This document shows, piece after piece, positions 34,545 through 46,115 of a stretch of 64,000 nucleotides of DNA (its first letter is position 1; every line of letters begins with the position of its first letter). The translations under genes were made by a program, and so were the position numbers. The stretch comes from Schistosoma haematobium. Its lineage: Eukaryota; Platyhelminthes; Trematoda; Strigeidida; Schistosomatidae. The notes under the pieces are model-generated. The model was not told the DNA's origin. It did not search any database and worked only from the letters and a program-made list of their open reading frames with translations. Location of the stretch: positions 32,446,616 to 32,510,615 of the forward strand of contig NC_067196.1 of the NCBI RefSeq assembly GCF_000699445.3. The letters run 5' to 3'.

Positions 34545-36040
34545 CGTTTATCATTAATATGATAAATTTATCAACAACAATTTACCTAAAACCATCTATT
34601 CATGTGAACAAGATAACAGATGTGGGGAATAATGCAATTGTTTATCGAGGCTCAGTAAGTCAATTATTTATACTGCAACTGAATTCACTGTTTTACCTAT
34701 TAACTAAAAAAAGAATTAATAAATATCAAATTTTATCCTGAAAACATCAAACTATGGTAATGGCTCATAAAATCCTTGATTTTTTATTCCCATAAATTGA
34801 TTACTACCAGTAGTAAGTTAGCAGACAATCAATTACCGGAAATCTAAAATGATACAATTTTATTTCACTATCGCCGCTTATTTTCAATGTGACATGCTTT
34901 GATGTCTTGATTGATAAAAAATCTAGTAGTATAAGTGAAAGAAGAAATTGTAAACTGTTATTACTCTTGATATATGACTTTATATTCAGGCATTGCTGTT
35001 TAAACAACATAATAGTTTGTTGTGAATTTACTGAATGAAATGTAATGAGAATGATTAGTATGAGGCTTTGAAGGATACTTAATTTAGTACATGATAGTAT
35101 TGCGTTTTCTTGATTTTTGTACCTTTTATATTTTGTTCAACCTAATAATAATAATCATTTAAAACTTTCATCGTTAAATTGGATAGTTTTATGATGATTT
35201 AGATTGGTTGTAAAACCATTAAGTAGCAGAGAAATTATAGATTCTAGTCTCAGCCTAGTTTAAGGGTTTGCTGTAATCCCCATTACCGACTAAACACCAT
35301 ATCGACCTCCAGAATGTTTAAAGGGCGTTGCAAAGTATTAACTCCAAACCATTAGTCGATAATTCAATGATCTAAAGTTTTAAACCCCATTAATTTGTGA
35401 TAGTTAACACTTCTCATTGAATGGTGTGCACAAATTACTGCTTGGCTTTGTATTCGTTGGGTATATTGTTCATATCTTTCTCATGTCAATCCAAAAATGC
35501 TCATATCATAATCTAAATATAACTAGATCATAATTCTTCTTCAGTAAGTTGGTTCAGCAGAAGCCATTATCTTCAAATGACATAAATTTTATATTGTTCA
35601 CTCTACTAATCCCTCAGAGTCATGTAAAAAATTTAAAAAATAGCTTCTTTTACCAAGAATTTTGATTATATAAGTGAAGTTTCCTCTATTTATCATAAGT
35701 TCCTAAATATACCGGTTATGGATTCTGCAGTTTACCCATGGCAAAACAGTTTATGTAAAAGGTGATTGATTTATACAGTTAATCGCTTTGAATAAGTTTG
35801 TATATATCAAAGAGTAAACAGTACCATCTATAGCCATAAACTTTCAGCTAAATGGTTCATGTAAATTTTTAACTGAAAACATAATCTTTACAGATGAAAC
35901 GTATACTATGGTCAGATAATGTGTAACATTTTATTTCTCATTCATCAATTAATTTCATAGTTAATACATTTCTTCATGCCTATAATGTAAAGCGATTACA
36001 TAATAAGTATGGTTTTTCATCATTTTTTTAACGTGAAATA
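34545..36040. other. Intronic AT-rich DNA
   Basis: No gene or identified repeat. 35230-35420 is more balanced in composition and may be an old unidentified repeat. Confidence 0.45.
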
Positions 36041-36048
36041 GAGTCTTA

Positions 36049-36337
36049 GGTGAGACTATAATCTATGGACGACCTTTGAGTGACGCTAGATTGACTTTGA
36101 GAGTGTCCATCTGCTAACTAGGACCAAATGAAAGCTACAAACTAGTTCGAGGAATTAGAATTATGATTTCCAGTTGATGGTTAAAGTCAGGAATTAGATT
36201 TAGGGTTTTCATCACCAATTGATATCAACTATAATGCCAAAACGCTATTTAGCCAAATAAATGAGTGAACTTCGTTCCAAAGTCCAAGACCTGTTATCTT
36301 TTACGTTATTGGTTCATCCATGAATTATAGTCTCATT
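36049..36337. mobile_element. MITE, hAT-like by 8-bp duplication
   Basis: 289 bp with imperfect terminal inverted repeats (GGTGAGACTATAATCTATGG against the complement AATGAGACTATAATTCATGG) flanked by perfect GAGTCTTA direct repeats at 36041-36048 and 36338-36345. An 8-bp duplication is typical of hAT transposons. No coding capacity. A second copy, inverted, lies at 16808-17023. Confidence 0.8.
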
Positions 36338-36345
36338 GAGTCTTA

Positions 36346-37357
36346 ATCAAGTTAAACGTATGCTATTACATCTATTAGTACTGTCATGAATATATTACAC
36401 ATGTCAATACAACTATTCATTTTTGTTTCTTTTAAAATAATACCCACGTTTACATATTTTATTCAATCATTATTACCATTATTATTTATTAACTTAGGCT
36501 TACTAATATTGATATATCAGGTCAAATATCTGTGAAAACTATAAGCTCACTCGATCATTTACTTAAAAGATATGTGCATCTTCTGTTTTCTTGTAGATTA
36601 GTGATTTGTATGAGGTTTATTGATTTTATTGTCATTATTAGCAAATGATTAGTTCTAACTGGTAAAATCTCTTCTTATTCTCTTGTATCTTTATTAGAAA
36701 GTTCGATTTATGTCACTTTTAAATCTTATTTAATGCAGTTCAATTATTATTCAAACAGTGAAATACTCTTAATTCGTTTATTTTCCAATGAGAACTAGTG
36801 ATTGTATCATTCAACATAAAATATTAACGTGTGAGGTGATAATTTAAAGTTGACTATTATAAAATTACCAGTTTAACGTGTAGGAAGAGGTTATTCAGTA
36901 AATCACTGTTATTCATTATATTATTATAAACATTGTGTGTGATTGCACACTTATCTACAGAATCAATGTAATTACTATCACCTTGTGATGATTACTTAGA
37001 AGAACAGAATTGCTAACAAAAAGAGTAAAAAACTCAGTGCCAAAACACATAACGATTTCTTGTATTGATTACGCTAATGGTTTTTTTCTGTAGCTCTTAT
37101 CGTTTTGTTAAAAATTCAAGGAACATATGATATATACATGGAAAATTATCGACGCATATTTAAAAATAAAACTGTTTTCTTTAACTTCTCTCCGTGTCGT
37201 TTAAATGATTACTCTGGTAAAACTAACCAAATCAGGGAAGTTTACTGACTCTTGAACATGTGTAATCACATAAAAATGTGGTTGAATATTTTGAAGAATG
37301 ATTTGATCTTTTAATGATTTGCGTACATGTTTAAAGGTTCATATTATGAAACTTCAG

Positions 37358-37395
<38 letters not shown>

Positions 37396-38599
37396 GAACT
37401 AATCGAAAGTACGATAGGTTTTATCTTAGTTGTTCGAAGTAGTGACGAATAGGCAAATAAGGCATATAATTAACTCAGTACACATGTATAGATTTATTTA
37501 CCAGGTTACTCGTTACAATTACTAATTAGATGCTTAAAATATTATTCAGTCTCGTTAACATGTTCGTCCTCAGACTAGGTTGTAGTTTACGATTCCAATG
37601 TAATACAGAAATTAAATGACATGTATAACTTAACAGATCATTCATTTACCGAACATATAATGATGTATTGTAGAAGATAATGTCTATTTATGAACTGGTT
37701 CGTGTATCACACAGATAGTATGATTGCTTTCCTGGTAACACTAAAATATACCAGTAATGGATAATCACTTTTCAAATCACCGTTTTTTTAATTATACTGA
37801 AATTTCGTTAATGTTAATGGCCAAAACATCTGTATTGGTTCATAGATTTCGTTCATGGGCAACCCTAAGAGTTCAGTTGTAACAGTTTTGTGATATAACA
37901 CTCATATTTTCTCTTTAGAGACTATAAATATACATGTATTTTCTGTATGGAAGTAAAATATCGCTACCAACAAGTCCTTATTATATATTATCGTTTTAAA
38001 CAGCCACCTTTTCTGCGATTTACCAAAAAATTCTGAATCTTGTAACTTCACCTATAAAATATACTTAAATGATTACAAATTTATGATAAAACGGCCGTCC
38101 ATACATTGCAATCGTGGTCTTGTCTCATATTAAATCAACTATGCTAAGATATGAAAGTCATGGCATATCGTTGAATGATCAAAGATGTAGACACTTCCTA
38201 TTGAATTTTAATTCCAAGTTTTGACTTTCATGAGTCAAAAGAACCTAGCTATGGTGGAAGTTGTGTGATAAATCATTTGTTCTAATATCCTTGAAAAAAT
38301 ATAAAGCACATCAGTGAAGTAATATGTTAGTGTATATTGTTGATTTTGTTTGGTGGAAATGTCAATAAACAACCTCAAATAAACCTTAAGTGACCGAAGA
38401 AAACGGTCATTGATATTTTAAGCCATTTAAAGGCATTGATGACAATCATATAAGATAAAAAAAGACATTAGAAAACGAAATGCTTGAAAAATATACTTTC
38501 AAATAATTTTCAAAAAGGTTCTTGAGAAGAATTTTCCTTTCTACCTACAATTAATAATATAGATAGATGAGGTAATACAATGTATTTTTATTGTTGTAG
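36346..38599. other. Intronic AT-rich DNA
   Basis: Contains a TA microsatellite at 37361-37391 and one weak candidate exon at 37094-37216 described among the findings. Otherwise nothing recognised. Confidence 0.45.
37361..37391. repeat. (TA)n microsatellite
   Basis: Uninterrupted TA dinucleotide run. Confidence 0.95.
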
Positions 38600-38665
38600 A
38601 TTTATTAAAACAAGATCAGTCCAATAACGTAATTAAAGAAAATGACCCCAATTATTCAACAAGCG
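38600..38665 (+). CDS. Candidate second exon of host gene (66 nt)
   Basis: Acceptor TTTTTATTGTTGTAG, then 66 nt ending AGCG before GTTGGT. Entered in phase 1 (as left by the 26160 donor) it reads D-LLKQDQSNNVIKENDPNYST and exits in phase 1, matching the entry phase required at 60215. The Asn/Gln/Lys/Asp-rich composition agrees with the first exon. The donor is weak; an alternative GTAAAC donor four bases downstream would break the phase. May be alternatively spliced. Confidence 0.45.
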
Positions 38666-41600
38666 GTTGGTAAACAAAATAAATGTTTTCCTATTTGTTT
38701 AGAAATCTTCGAAGATTAACTACGTTTGCAGAGAATTTGTTTCATAAGCCAAATGGTTAGCCCATAATGGATATCATTCAGGAATAACTGCACATTTTAA
38801 ATGTGTTACTGTTTGATAAAAATGTACAACCCTAATTTGACGAACCTTTTTCACCATGTACGTATATAAACTACAAAGGTCATTTGTTGAAGGAATGAAA
38901 CATTTTCTAATACATACTACTTTGTTCATATCGGCTATGATATTGATAAGGTTAAAGGAAATAGTGAAAGCAACTAAATAACACGTTTCAAAGCAATATT
39001 CCTCAACCAGTTTTTAGCCTTAACGTTCTTTTTAACAAAACAAAACGCAACAGATTAATCTAGTTTACGAAATCATTCATCTAGTAAAAAAGGTCAATTT
39101 CTATTTCTACTTTAGATTGTTGTATGTTGATAAATATAAGCAAATATGAACAATATGTATAGCGCTAATACTATAAGTAAACAATCCATAACATTGATGT
39201 GTTCTTTTCAAGCAATATCGGTATGATTTAGTTGAAAAATCAATTTTAGTAACTTGACAATAAATTACAAACGAATCAATGGTATTTTAGGATGCATTCG
39301 ATGCTTTTTATTGAGTTACATGAATTCGACTTCTCTGTTTTTTTGTTGTTGAAATAAACAATCATCTAATATCGGATACTTACTTTCAGTAATGAAGATA
39401 TTTGAAAGGGTATTTTATTATTGGTCCAAAGTATAATTTATCACTGCCTAACCATCGTATTTCTTGCCAAAATGATTTATTTTTTTTTTAGCTTTTCATT
39501 ACATGAATTACATGAGAATTGAGATAATGTATTTCAACTGGTATTTTGACATTCATATCTGACAGATAGAAACAATTGTAACAGTACAACGTTCAGTGAT
39601 GAATTTGTCAGATAGGCCTACTTATTTTAAACTGTCAGTTAACTACAGTTATGAGCATTATCTGTTTTTCAGTTTCTCACATATCTTGTTGGATAACATA
39701 GTATTGTACTGAATAAAAAGTGTATTCTGGAACTCAAAACAGTATTGTCTAGTACACTTTTTTAATTATGACAAAAGACTATTCATCATAGATTCACCTC
39801 AGTATTATGTTATGCCATGCTTACAGGATTTTCTTGTGAACTGTCCGAACCTCAAATAATTATCTAAAGACTTGATCAATTAGAGTGATTGGTTAGCTCA
39901 AAATTACAGATGCTTATGTCTTTCATTGCGTACAGCTCACTAACTTTTATAATTTTGGGCTTGTAATCTATTCGGTAGGTTGATGAATTAATATTGTATA
40001 TGTTTACTTTGTTACATTCATTGTGATTCCTAATAACTTGTCATTTTTAACAAGTATGTTTGCATAATAGATAAATACTTTGTAATAAACAACTTTTTTT
40101 CTCAAGAACGAGAATGTTGTAAGTTTATACGTTTCCATATTGATCAGTTCATTCTGTTAACATTTTATTAGCAAAACACATCTGTCTACATATTTTGGTC
40201 GATTAATTATTAGTTTTCAGTAGTTTTTATTTCAAAAAAAAGAAAGAAAAACTAGACATTTTATCATAATACCGTTTTACTAAGTAAAATCACAGACTAA
40301 AGTCTTACAAATGATTAAATTTTAATTCAAATCTATCTAATAGACAAGACCATTGGAACTTAGAAGATGTAAAAACCTAAATATTTAACTAGGAATTTGT
40401 AAGCAAAGATCCTCACTAAACTTGTATTGATCAACCGATACTATAAATCAGTGTTTTTTCTTCATTAATATTTGAAATTTCAATCGATTTGACATTCCTG
40501 CTGTGAATAAATATGTCTTGCTGAATCGATTCAAGCGCAATAATTAAAGAATATCTTGTAATTTTCATGACGAAGAAAAATTATATTCAGTATAAAGCTT
40601 ACAAAATCGCCATATGGGACTATAAAAGCTTATAACTGAAAAGATATATGTTACATGTATAGTATGAACAACAAACATACAACTTATTTCATTTATAAAA
40701 TACCGTTAAGTCATATCTTGCTATTAATATTTACGAATGTATGACATTACAACGGTTTTGTATTAGTTAGGCTATGTTGACTGAACTATTGTATGCATGA
40801 ATGAATTTAAACAACATTCTTTCTGTTACGGTAAAAACGATATATAAATACATATCGGATGAGCTAAAATTAGAAATATTTGACATTTCTTTAACCATTT
40901 AAACATGTTTAATATTACGACGAAGCACTTATAATTAGGCTTTATTGGTTCGAATTCTATTCATTAAATGTAGTGACTAAAATCATAAAAGATTAAACTG
41001 TAACCAAACCGTTAATAAAACACTAATAAAGATATCAGTAATCAGTCTTCTAGTCAATTAGTTAATCACTCGACTTCATTTGACATCAGTTGGATAAGTA
41101 ATTTCATGCAAAACAACTAATATTTACTAGACATATCCTGATATGATCGAGTAAAAGAGAAAAACAATTTTATGATCTCCATGGAATTCGAATGTATTAC
41201 ATTTATCCATTGGTTCCATAAGTAAAGTGATTCAAATAATACGATAACTTATAGTTACCGATTCCTGACTACATCATCGTTGTAATTTAGATAATTTATT
41301 CGGTCAATCAATCATTATGATTTATCGGTTAACAAAATTTTTAACACTTATGCAAAACCATGATATGATTCTTAAAGTAATCATTCTTCCATATGGTGCT
41401 ATACAATGTCCAATACTAATGATAGTTCTAAATGAATTATTGTCAATATATTTCATTCAACCTAATAATCTATGACTCACTATTCAACTAATATTAATAT
41501 ATATGATGTTAATTGGTTTACTAGGTTTTTAATAAAGGTTATTTTATTTTATAGTAACAGTGACTTTGTGATTATCATGAGAATTACGTGACTATTTATG

Positions 41601-42848
41601 CAAATGGTTTCTCTAATAAAATCACCACCTTAACATTTGATTTATTCTTTGTGTGATAAGGAGGTATTCTACCAGTCAAGTGTTTGTATCTTTATAATCT
41701 ACCAACATCTACATTACCACAGTAAAAAACTGATTAAGAAGGTAAAAGTCAATAGATTTTTAATATGGCGAATAACTTTAATTAAAATCTAATCGGAAAA
41801 TAACTAGTACGTTAAAACACAAAGTTCATATTTTGATTTTAAGAAATTTTATATTTATAAACGTAGTGTTGAATTTAGCTAATTACAATTCATGAGATCT
41901 TTTGGAATACAGTTTTATTTTTATTGAATAACTAACCAATAAACAAAGATGTAACATAATTATGCATTTATTTTGGTAGCTATTGTGATTTTCATATCCA
42001 CATGCCTCATTGATGCAACTACTGTACATAATAAGCGGTCGTTTGCCTACATACTATTTCTCGCGTACTCCTAAACTATCTGTCGAAAGTTTAAGAAACC
42101 AGATGGGTTCCTTTTCTCATTATCTGACCTAACGCACGGGATTCTATTTATACAATCCTGGTCTATTACGTACCATAAATAACAAATCACAGGATGTACA
42201 TAATTAAAAAACGTTTTGGCACAATATTAAAATAATAAGTTTATCATTAATTAATTGTAATTTATGGCCTCGAAAAAAAGGTTTCCTACATTCATTTATT
42301 TTCCCACTCACAATAGTAGTCATAGTAAATATCAGTCTAATGGGATAGAAATTCAGAAAAAAACATGATTGAGAAACATTAGAGTCAAAATAACAAAAAT
42401 AACAGTGATAAATTAAACACAAAGCAATATTCTTTGAAAAATAAAAACAAATCTGATAATAAGCATATAATCTTTTATTGGAAATACATTTCACAAACAA
42501 TGATTTCAGTCAAACGTCATGAATAAAGATAATATGTACTAAAGAATAAAATTCAAAATCAGATTCATATCCAAACTTTATCAATAAAAGTATCATTTTC
42601 ATTATGAATGTTTGACAATTGACTATTCTGCCGTTATATATATATCATCAGTTTTAATTTATATTTGCTTCCTAACTTTGATATATAAGATATAAAAATG
42701 AAAACTATCGTGAAATTATTTAATTTCATTATCATTTTCTAGTTTGTAAGGTTATATACAAATCTTTAGTATGTTTAACATAGTCTTTAATCATTTTAAT
42801 TATTATCAGTTTGAAACTCTTTAAACTAATGAACTTATCATTCAATTA
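38666..42848. other. Intronic AT-rich DNA
   Basis: No gene or recognisable repeat found. 38085-38110, just upstream, has a very short SINE-like match that was not counted. Confidence 0.45.
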
Positions 42849-43003
42849 TCAGAAGGGTTTGTGGAGATTTTTAGAAATTTCACAGACTGAAATCATGAGT
42901 CAATTGAAGCTAGATCACCATGGAAAACGGCCGTTCAGTGTTTCCAGGTTTTTCATGGTGGTCTAGCTTCAAGTGACTCATGATTTCAGTCTGTGAAATT
43001 ATC
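42849..43003. mobile_element. Folded-back SINE 3' halves
   Basis: A minus-strand SINE 3' part (42849 to about 42925: GGAGATTTTTAGAAATTTCAC and on) is joined at CGGCCG to a plus-strand 3' part of the same SINE (to 43003). Arms of about 65 bp (TTTCACAGACTGAAATCATG against its complement at the right end) form a nearly perfect hairpin. The join is at the hammerhead stem III palindrome. Confidence 0.85.
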
Positions 43004-43510
43004 ATTCAATTATCAATTATTGTCTTCCTTTTTTTTCTAACATAGTTTTTTTTCAATGTTCAATAATAAAAATGAAAATAAACAAAAGGAAATTGTCAAT
43101 AAACTTGTTTTTTTTTTCAAAAAAAAACACGCTAAAAATTAATCACTTAAATGAAAGTAATTTAATCCAATGCTAATTATTTTCTAACATTATTTATCTT
43201 AATACTTACTATATCACTTTAAAACAAAATGAATTTAAATCCATTTTTACACTATGGTAAACAATTTTTTTTAAAATAAAGCTTGATTAATTTAAATTAT
43301 TGACATAAAGTAACATAATGTTTCACTATTAAGTCCAATAGTTATATTACTTTCTTATGATAATTGGAATGAATTAACATATTTTATGCTATGATGGTTA
43401 TATGTTCAGTAAAGTAATGATAAGTGTAATGTATGATTTATTAACGATACCAATAACATATAGTGGAAATACAAAACAGATTATTTAAAGTACTTTATTT
43501 TTAAATTTAA
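43004..43510. other. AT-rich DNA
   Basis: Nothing recognised. Confidence 0.5.
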
Positions 43511-43728
43511 CAGAAAGGGGTTTTTTGTGAGAATTTTAGTAATTTAATAGTTGTATTGATGAGTCAATTGAAGCTAGACCACCATGAAACACATGGAAGC
43601 ACTGGACAACCGTTTTGTTCTAGCATGGGATTCCTCAGCAGAGCGCATCCACAATCCAGCACGCGAACACTTAACCTTTAGACCACTGAGCCGGCATCCA
43701 ACGGTGTTAATGTCTAACTTCAACCGAT
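43511..43728 (-). mobile_element. tRNA-derived SINE, left of a head-to-head pair
   Basis: Minus-strand copy ending in the family leader (its complement GGTGTTAATGTCTAAC at the right). Box A region is present; the part holding box B is deleted. The hammerhead core reads CTGAGGA with AAAAC in place of GAAAC, so an invariant G is lost. Confidence 0.8.
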
Positions 43729-43732
43729 ACGT

Positions 43733-43850
43733 CCTGGGTTCGAGTCCCGCTGGCGGGATCGTGGAACACTATACTAGGACGAAACGGTCGTCCAGTGCTT
43801 CCAGGTTTTCTGATGTGCTGTAGTTTTAACTGACTAATGAGTTCGATTAT
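43733..43850 (+). mobile_element. tRNA-derived SINE, right of a head-to-head pair
   Basis: Begins at GTCCTGGGTTCGAGTCCCGC (box B), so the leader and box A are missing. The bases that hold stem I and CTGAGGA are deleted: GTGGAACACTATACTAGGAC joins directly to GAAACGG. Family tail is weak. Confidence 0.75.
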
Positions 43851-43959
43851 TACATTTCAAATTTGAATTTGTTTTTAAAAGAAATTTTGTTTTAGACATG
43901 TATAAGCTTTATTCGAAGGATCTTTTTATGTACATTTTAAACAATGAAACCTTTTGAGT

Positions 43960-44245
43960 GAAGTTAAAACGTAGTTGAGAGTGCTATTCGTCCTGTTTGG
44001 GACTCGTTAGCTGAATCTACCTATGCCTGTGTTGATATTTACTTCTTGATTCGAAGCCAGTACTTTTCGCTTCAAATGCTCAATGCGTTATCCGCTTACA
44101 GAATGTTGAATTTAAATCCTGGCAACTGTCAAACTATGCTTAAAATGCTTATTACTTAATGGCAGTATCGATGTAATCCACTTATAATGCATATTTACCT
44201 GACTGGAATGATCAGTTGCAGTCCTTAACATCACTAAAGAGAGAA
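43960..44245 (-). mobile_element. Sm-alpha-type SINE, decayed
   Basis: The minus strand shows the hammerhead area as CTAACGAGTCCCAAACAGGAC followed by GAAT, so two invariant core positions are lost. The tRNA-like block (GCGGATAACGCATTGAGC) and the upstream block (to about 44245) follow in normal order. Confidence 0.65.
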
Positions 44246-44514
44246 AGCAAACAACCTTTACAAGTGAATAAAAGCGTTTATTTTTTGGTCTAATTTAACT
44301 TATTTAAGATCTTAGTGCACTCTGTAGTTTCATAGTGGTTGTGATTACGTTGCATGACTTATCTAATGAAGGCATAAGTGCCTTAGTGAACTACTCATCA
44401 CATTATTAATACATATATTCTTTTATTTTTCAAGTTATATTGGTTCAAAGTATAGGCGAAAAAATAAAAACACTTTTTGTATTTAAACGCACAATACTTA
44501 TTGCGTAATTCTAT
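44246..44514. other. AT-rich DNA
   Basis: Nothing recognised. Confidence 0.5.
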
Positions 44515-46115
44515 CACGTCGTTCCTGTAACAACTATCGGGGGATAAGTCTACATCCGATTGCGTCCAAGCTATTGGCTTCCGTCATACTTCGTAGGTTG
44601 TTCAAAACCCGAGAAACATTGCCTCGCGAGGAGCAGGCTGGGTTTCGTTCTGGTCGAGGATGTATTGATCATATCTTCACCCTCCGCCAAATGTTAGAAC
44701 ACCGTCATACTTTTCGAAGGCCAACAATCGTAGTGTTTCTTGACATCAGGGCTGCCTTCGATTCGTTGGACAGGACTGTTCTCTGGGATTGTCTATTGAA
44801 GAAGGGTGTGCCTGGGAAGTTTATTAACATCCTAAAAGTCCAATATACAAACACCTAGGGTAGAGTGAGGACATACAACCACCTCTCTCCATTGTTCCAT
44901 TTGAGCAGTGGGGTTAGACAGGGTTACCCAATCTCACCATTTCTCTTCAACTTTGCCATCGACGACATTCTGGAAACAGCTCTGACGGATGTAAGTAATG
45001 GTGGCGTGGACCTGTTGCCTGGAGAAAGACTCCTCGACCTTGAGTATGCGGATGATATTGTCTTACTGTGCGATAATGCCCAAGCCATGCAATCCGCACT
45101 TAATCAGTTGGCAATCAGTGTCCGTAGGTATGGTATGTACCTTGTACCTTCTAAGTGCAAAGTAATTCTACAAGACTGGCAGGATTCTAATCCTGTACTC
45201 ACCCTGGATGGTGAGCAGATAGAAATAGTTGAGTAGTTCGTGTATCTGGGTAGCTGCATAAGTGCTGGTGGTGGCGTGAGTGATGAGATCAATGCACGAA
45301 TAGTGAAAGCCAGAGCGTCTTATGCCAATCTGGGCCACCTTTGGCGCCTTCGTGATGTTAGTCTGGCTGTAAAAGGTCGGATCTACAACGCGTCGGTGAG
45401 AGCAGTTTTGCTCTATGCTTGTGAAACCTAGCCTCTCCGAGTTGAGGACGTTAGACGACTCTCTGTGTTCGATCATCGTTGTCTCCGAAGGATTGCTGAC
45501 ATTCAGTGGCAACACCATATTAGTAATGCAGAGGTTCGGCATTGTGTGTTCGGGCACAGAGATGATAATTCAATTGGTGTCACCATCTTGAAATACCGAC
45601 TTCGGTGGCTTGGACATGTTCTACGAATGTCATCCCAGAGAATTCCACGTCGTGCATTATTTGCCGACTCTAGGACTGGTTGGAAGAAGCGGAGAGGTGG
45701 TCAGTATATGACATGGTGTCGTGATATGAAAGAAAGCTGCAAAGGACTGGCTTCTGTTGGTCCTTCACGGCCCCCTGGTTGGGGTCCGAGAGATGGTGCT
45801 ACGCAGTGGCTAGAGACGTCATCAGATATGGCTCAGAATAGAAGCCAGTGGCTATCGTGCTGTAACCTTCTTTTACTTTCTTTATAAAAAGTGGTTGTGT
45901 CACCCTTACCTGAAAGATTTCTTCCGATTGTACCTTTCCGTTCCCTCATTACTACCACACTACCTTACACCAATCTCTTCGTTATTGTTCTCTTTTTTTA
46001 CGCTCCTTACCTTTTTTTCTTTTCTCTTCAAATTCTCATTGTTTTGTGTGGCGCATATATATTGGCGCTCTCTTGTACCAATATTTATGTGTTCAAATAA
46101 ATAAATGAATAATCA
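44515..46115 (+). mobile_element. 5'-truncated LINE, second family
   Basis: Begins within the RT fingers (NNYRGISLHPIASKLL) and runs through the C-terminal region to a 3' UTR ending TATTTATGTGTTCAAATAAA with AAAT-type repeats. GC content is well above the flanks. The 3' end is shared with the fragments at 8876-9293 and 30097-30218. Protein differs clearly from the RTE copies. The clade was not assigned with confidence. Confidence 0.85.
44520..45887 (+). pseudogene. LINE reverse transcriptase, three stops in one frame
   Basis: One reading frame throughout, broken only by three TAG codons near 44857, 45234 and 45429. RT blocks in order: NNYRGISL, EEQAGFRSGRGCIDHIFTLR, VVFLDIRAAFDSLDR, SSGVRQGYPISPFLFNFAID, catalytic LEYADDIVLL, then FVYLGSCISAGGG. 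C-terminal blocks: LLYACET, CLRRIADIQW, LRWLGHVLRM and the terminal NRSQWL. At 45429 the stop stands where relatives have Trp, so TGG to TAG. The N-terminal endonuclease is missing because of 5' truncation. Confidence 0.85.

Noticed and set aside
36597..36614. 18-nt micro-exon candidate after TTTTCTTGTAG
   Set aside because: In phase 1 it begins with a stop codon; the donor GTTTAT is weak.
38085..38125. SINE-like fragment AAAACGGCCGTCCA with GTGGTCT nearby
   Set aside because: The match is too short and lacks any other part of the element.
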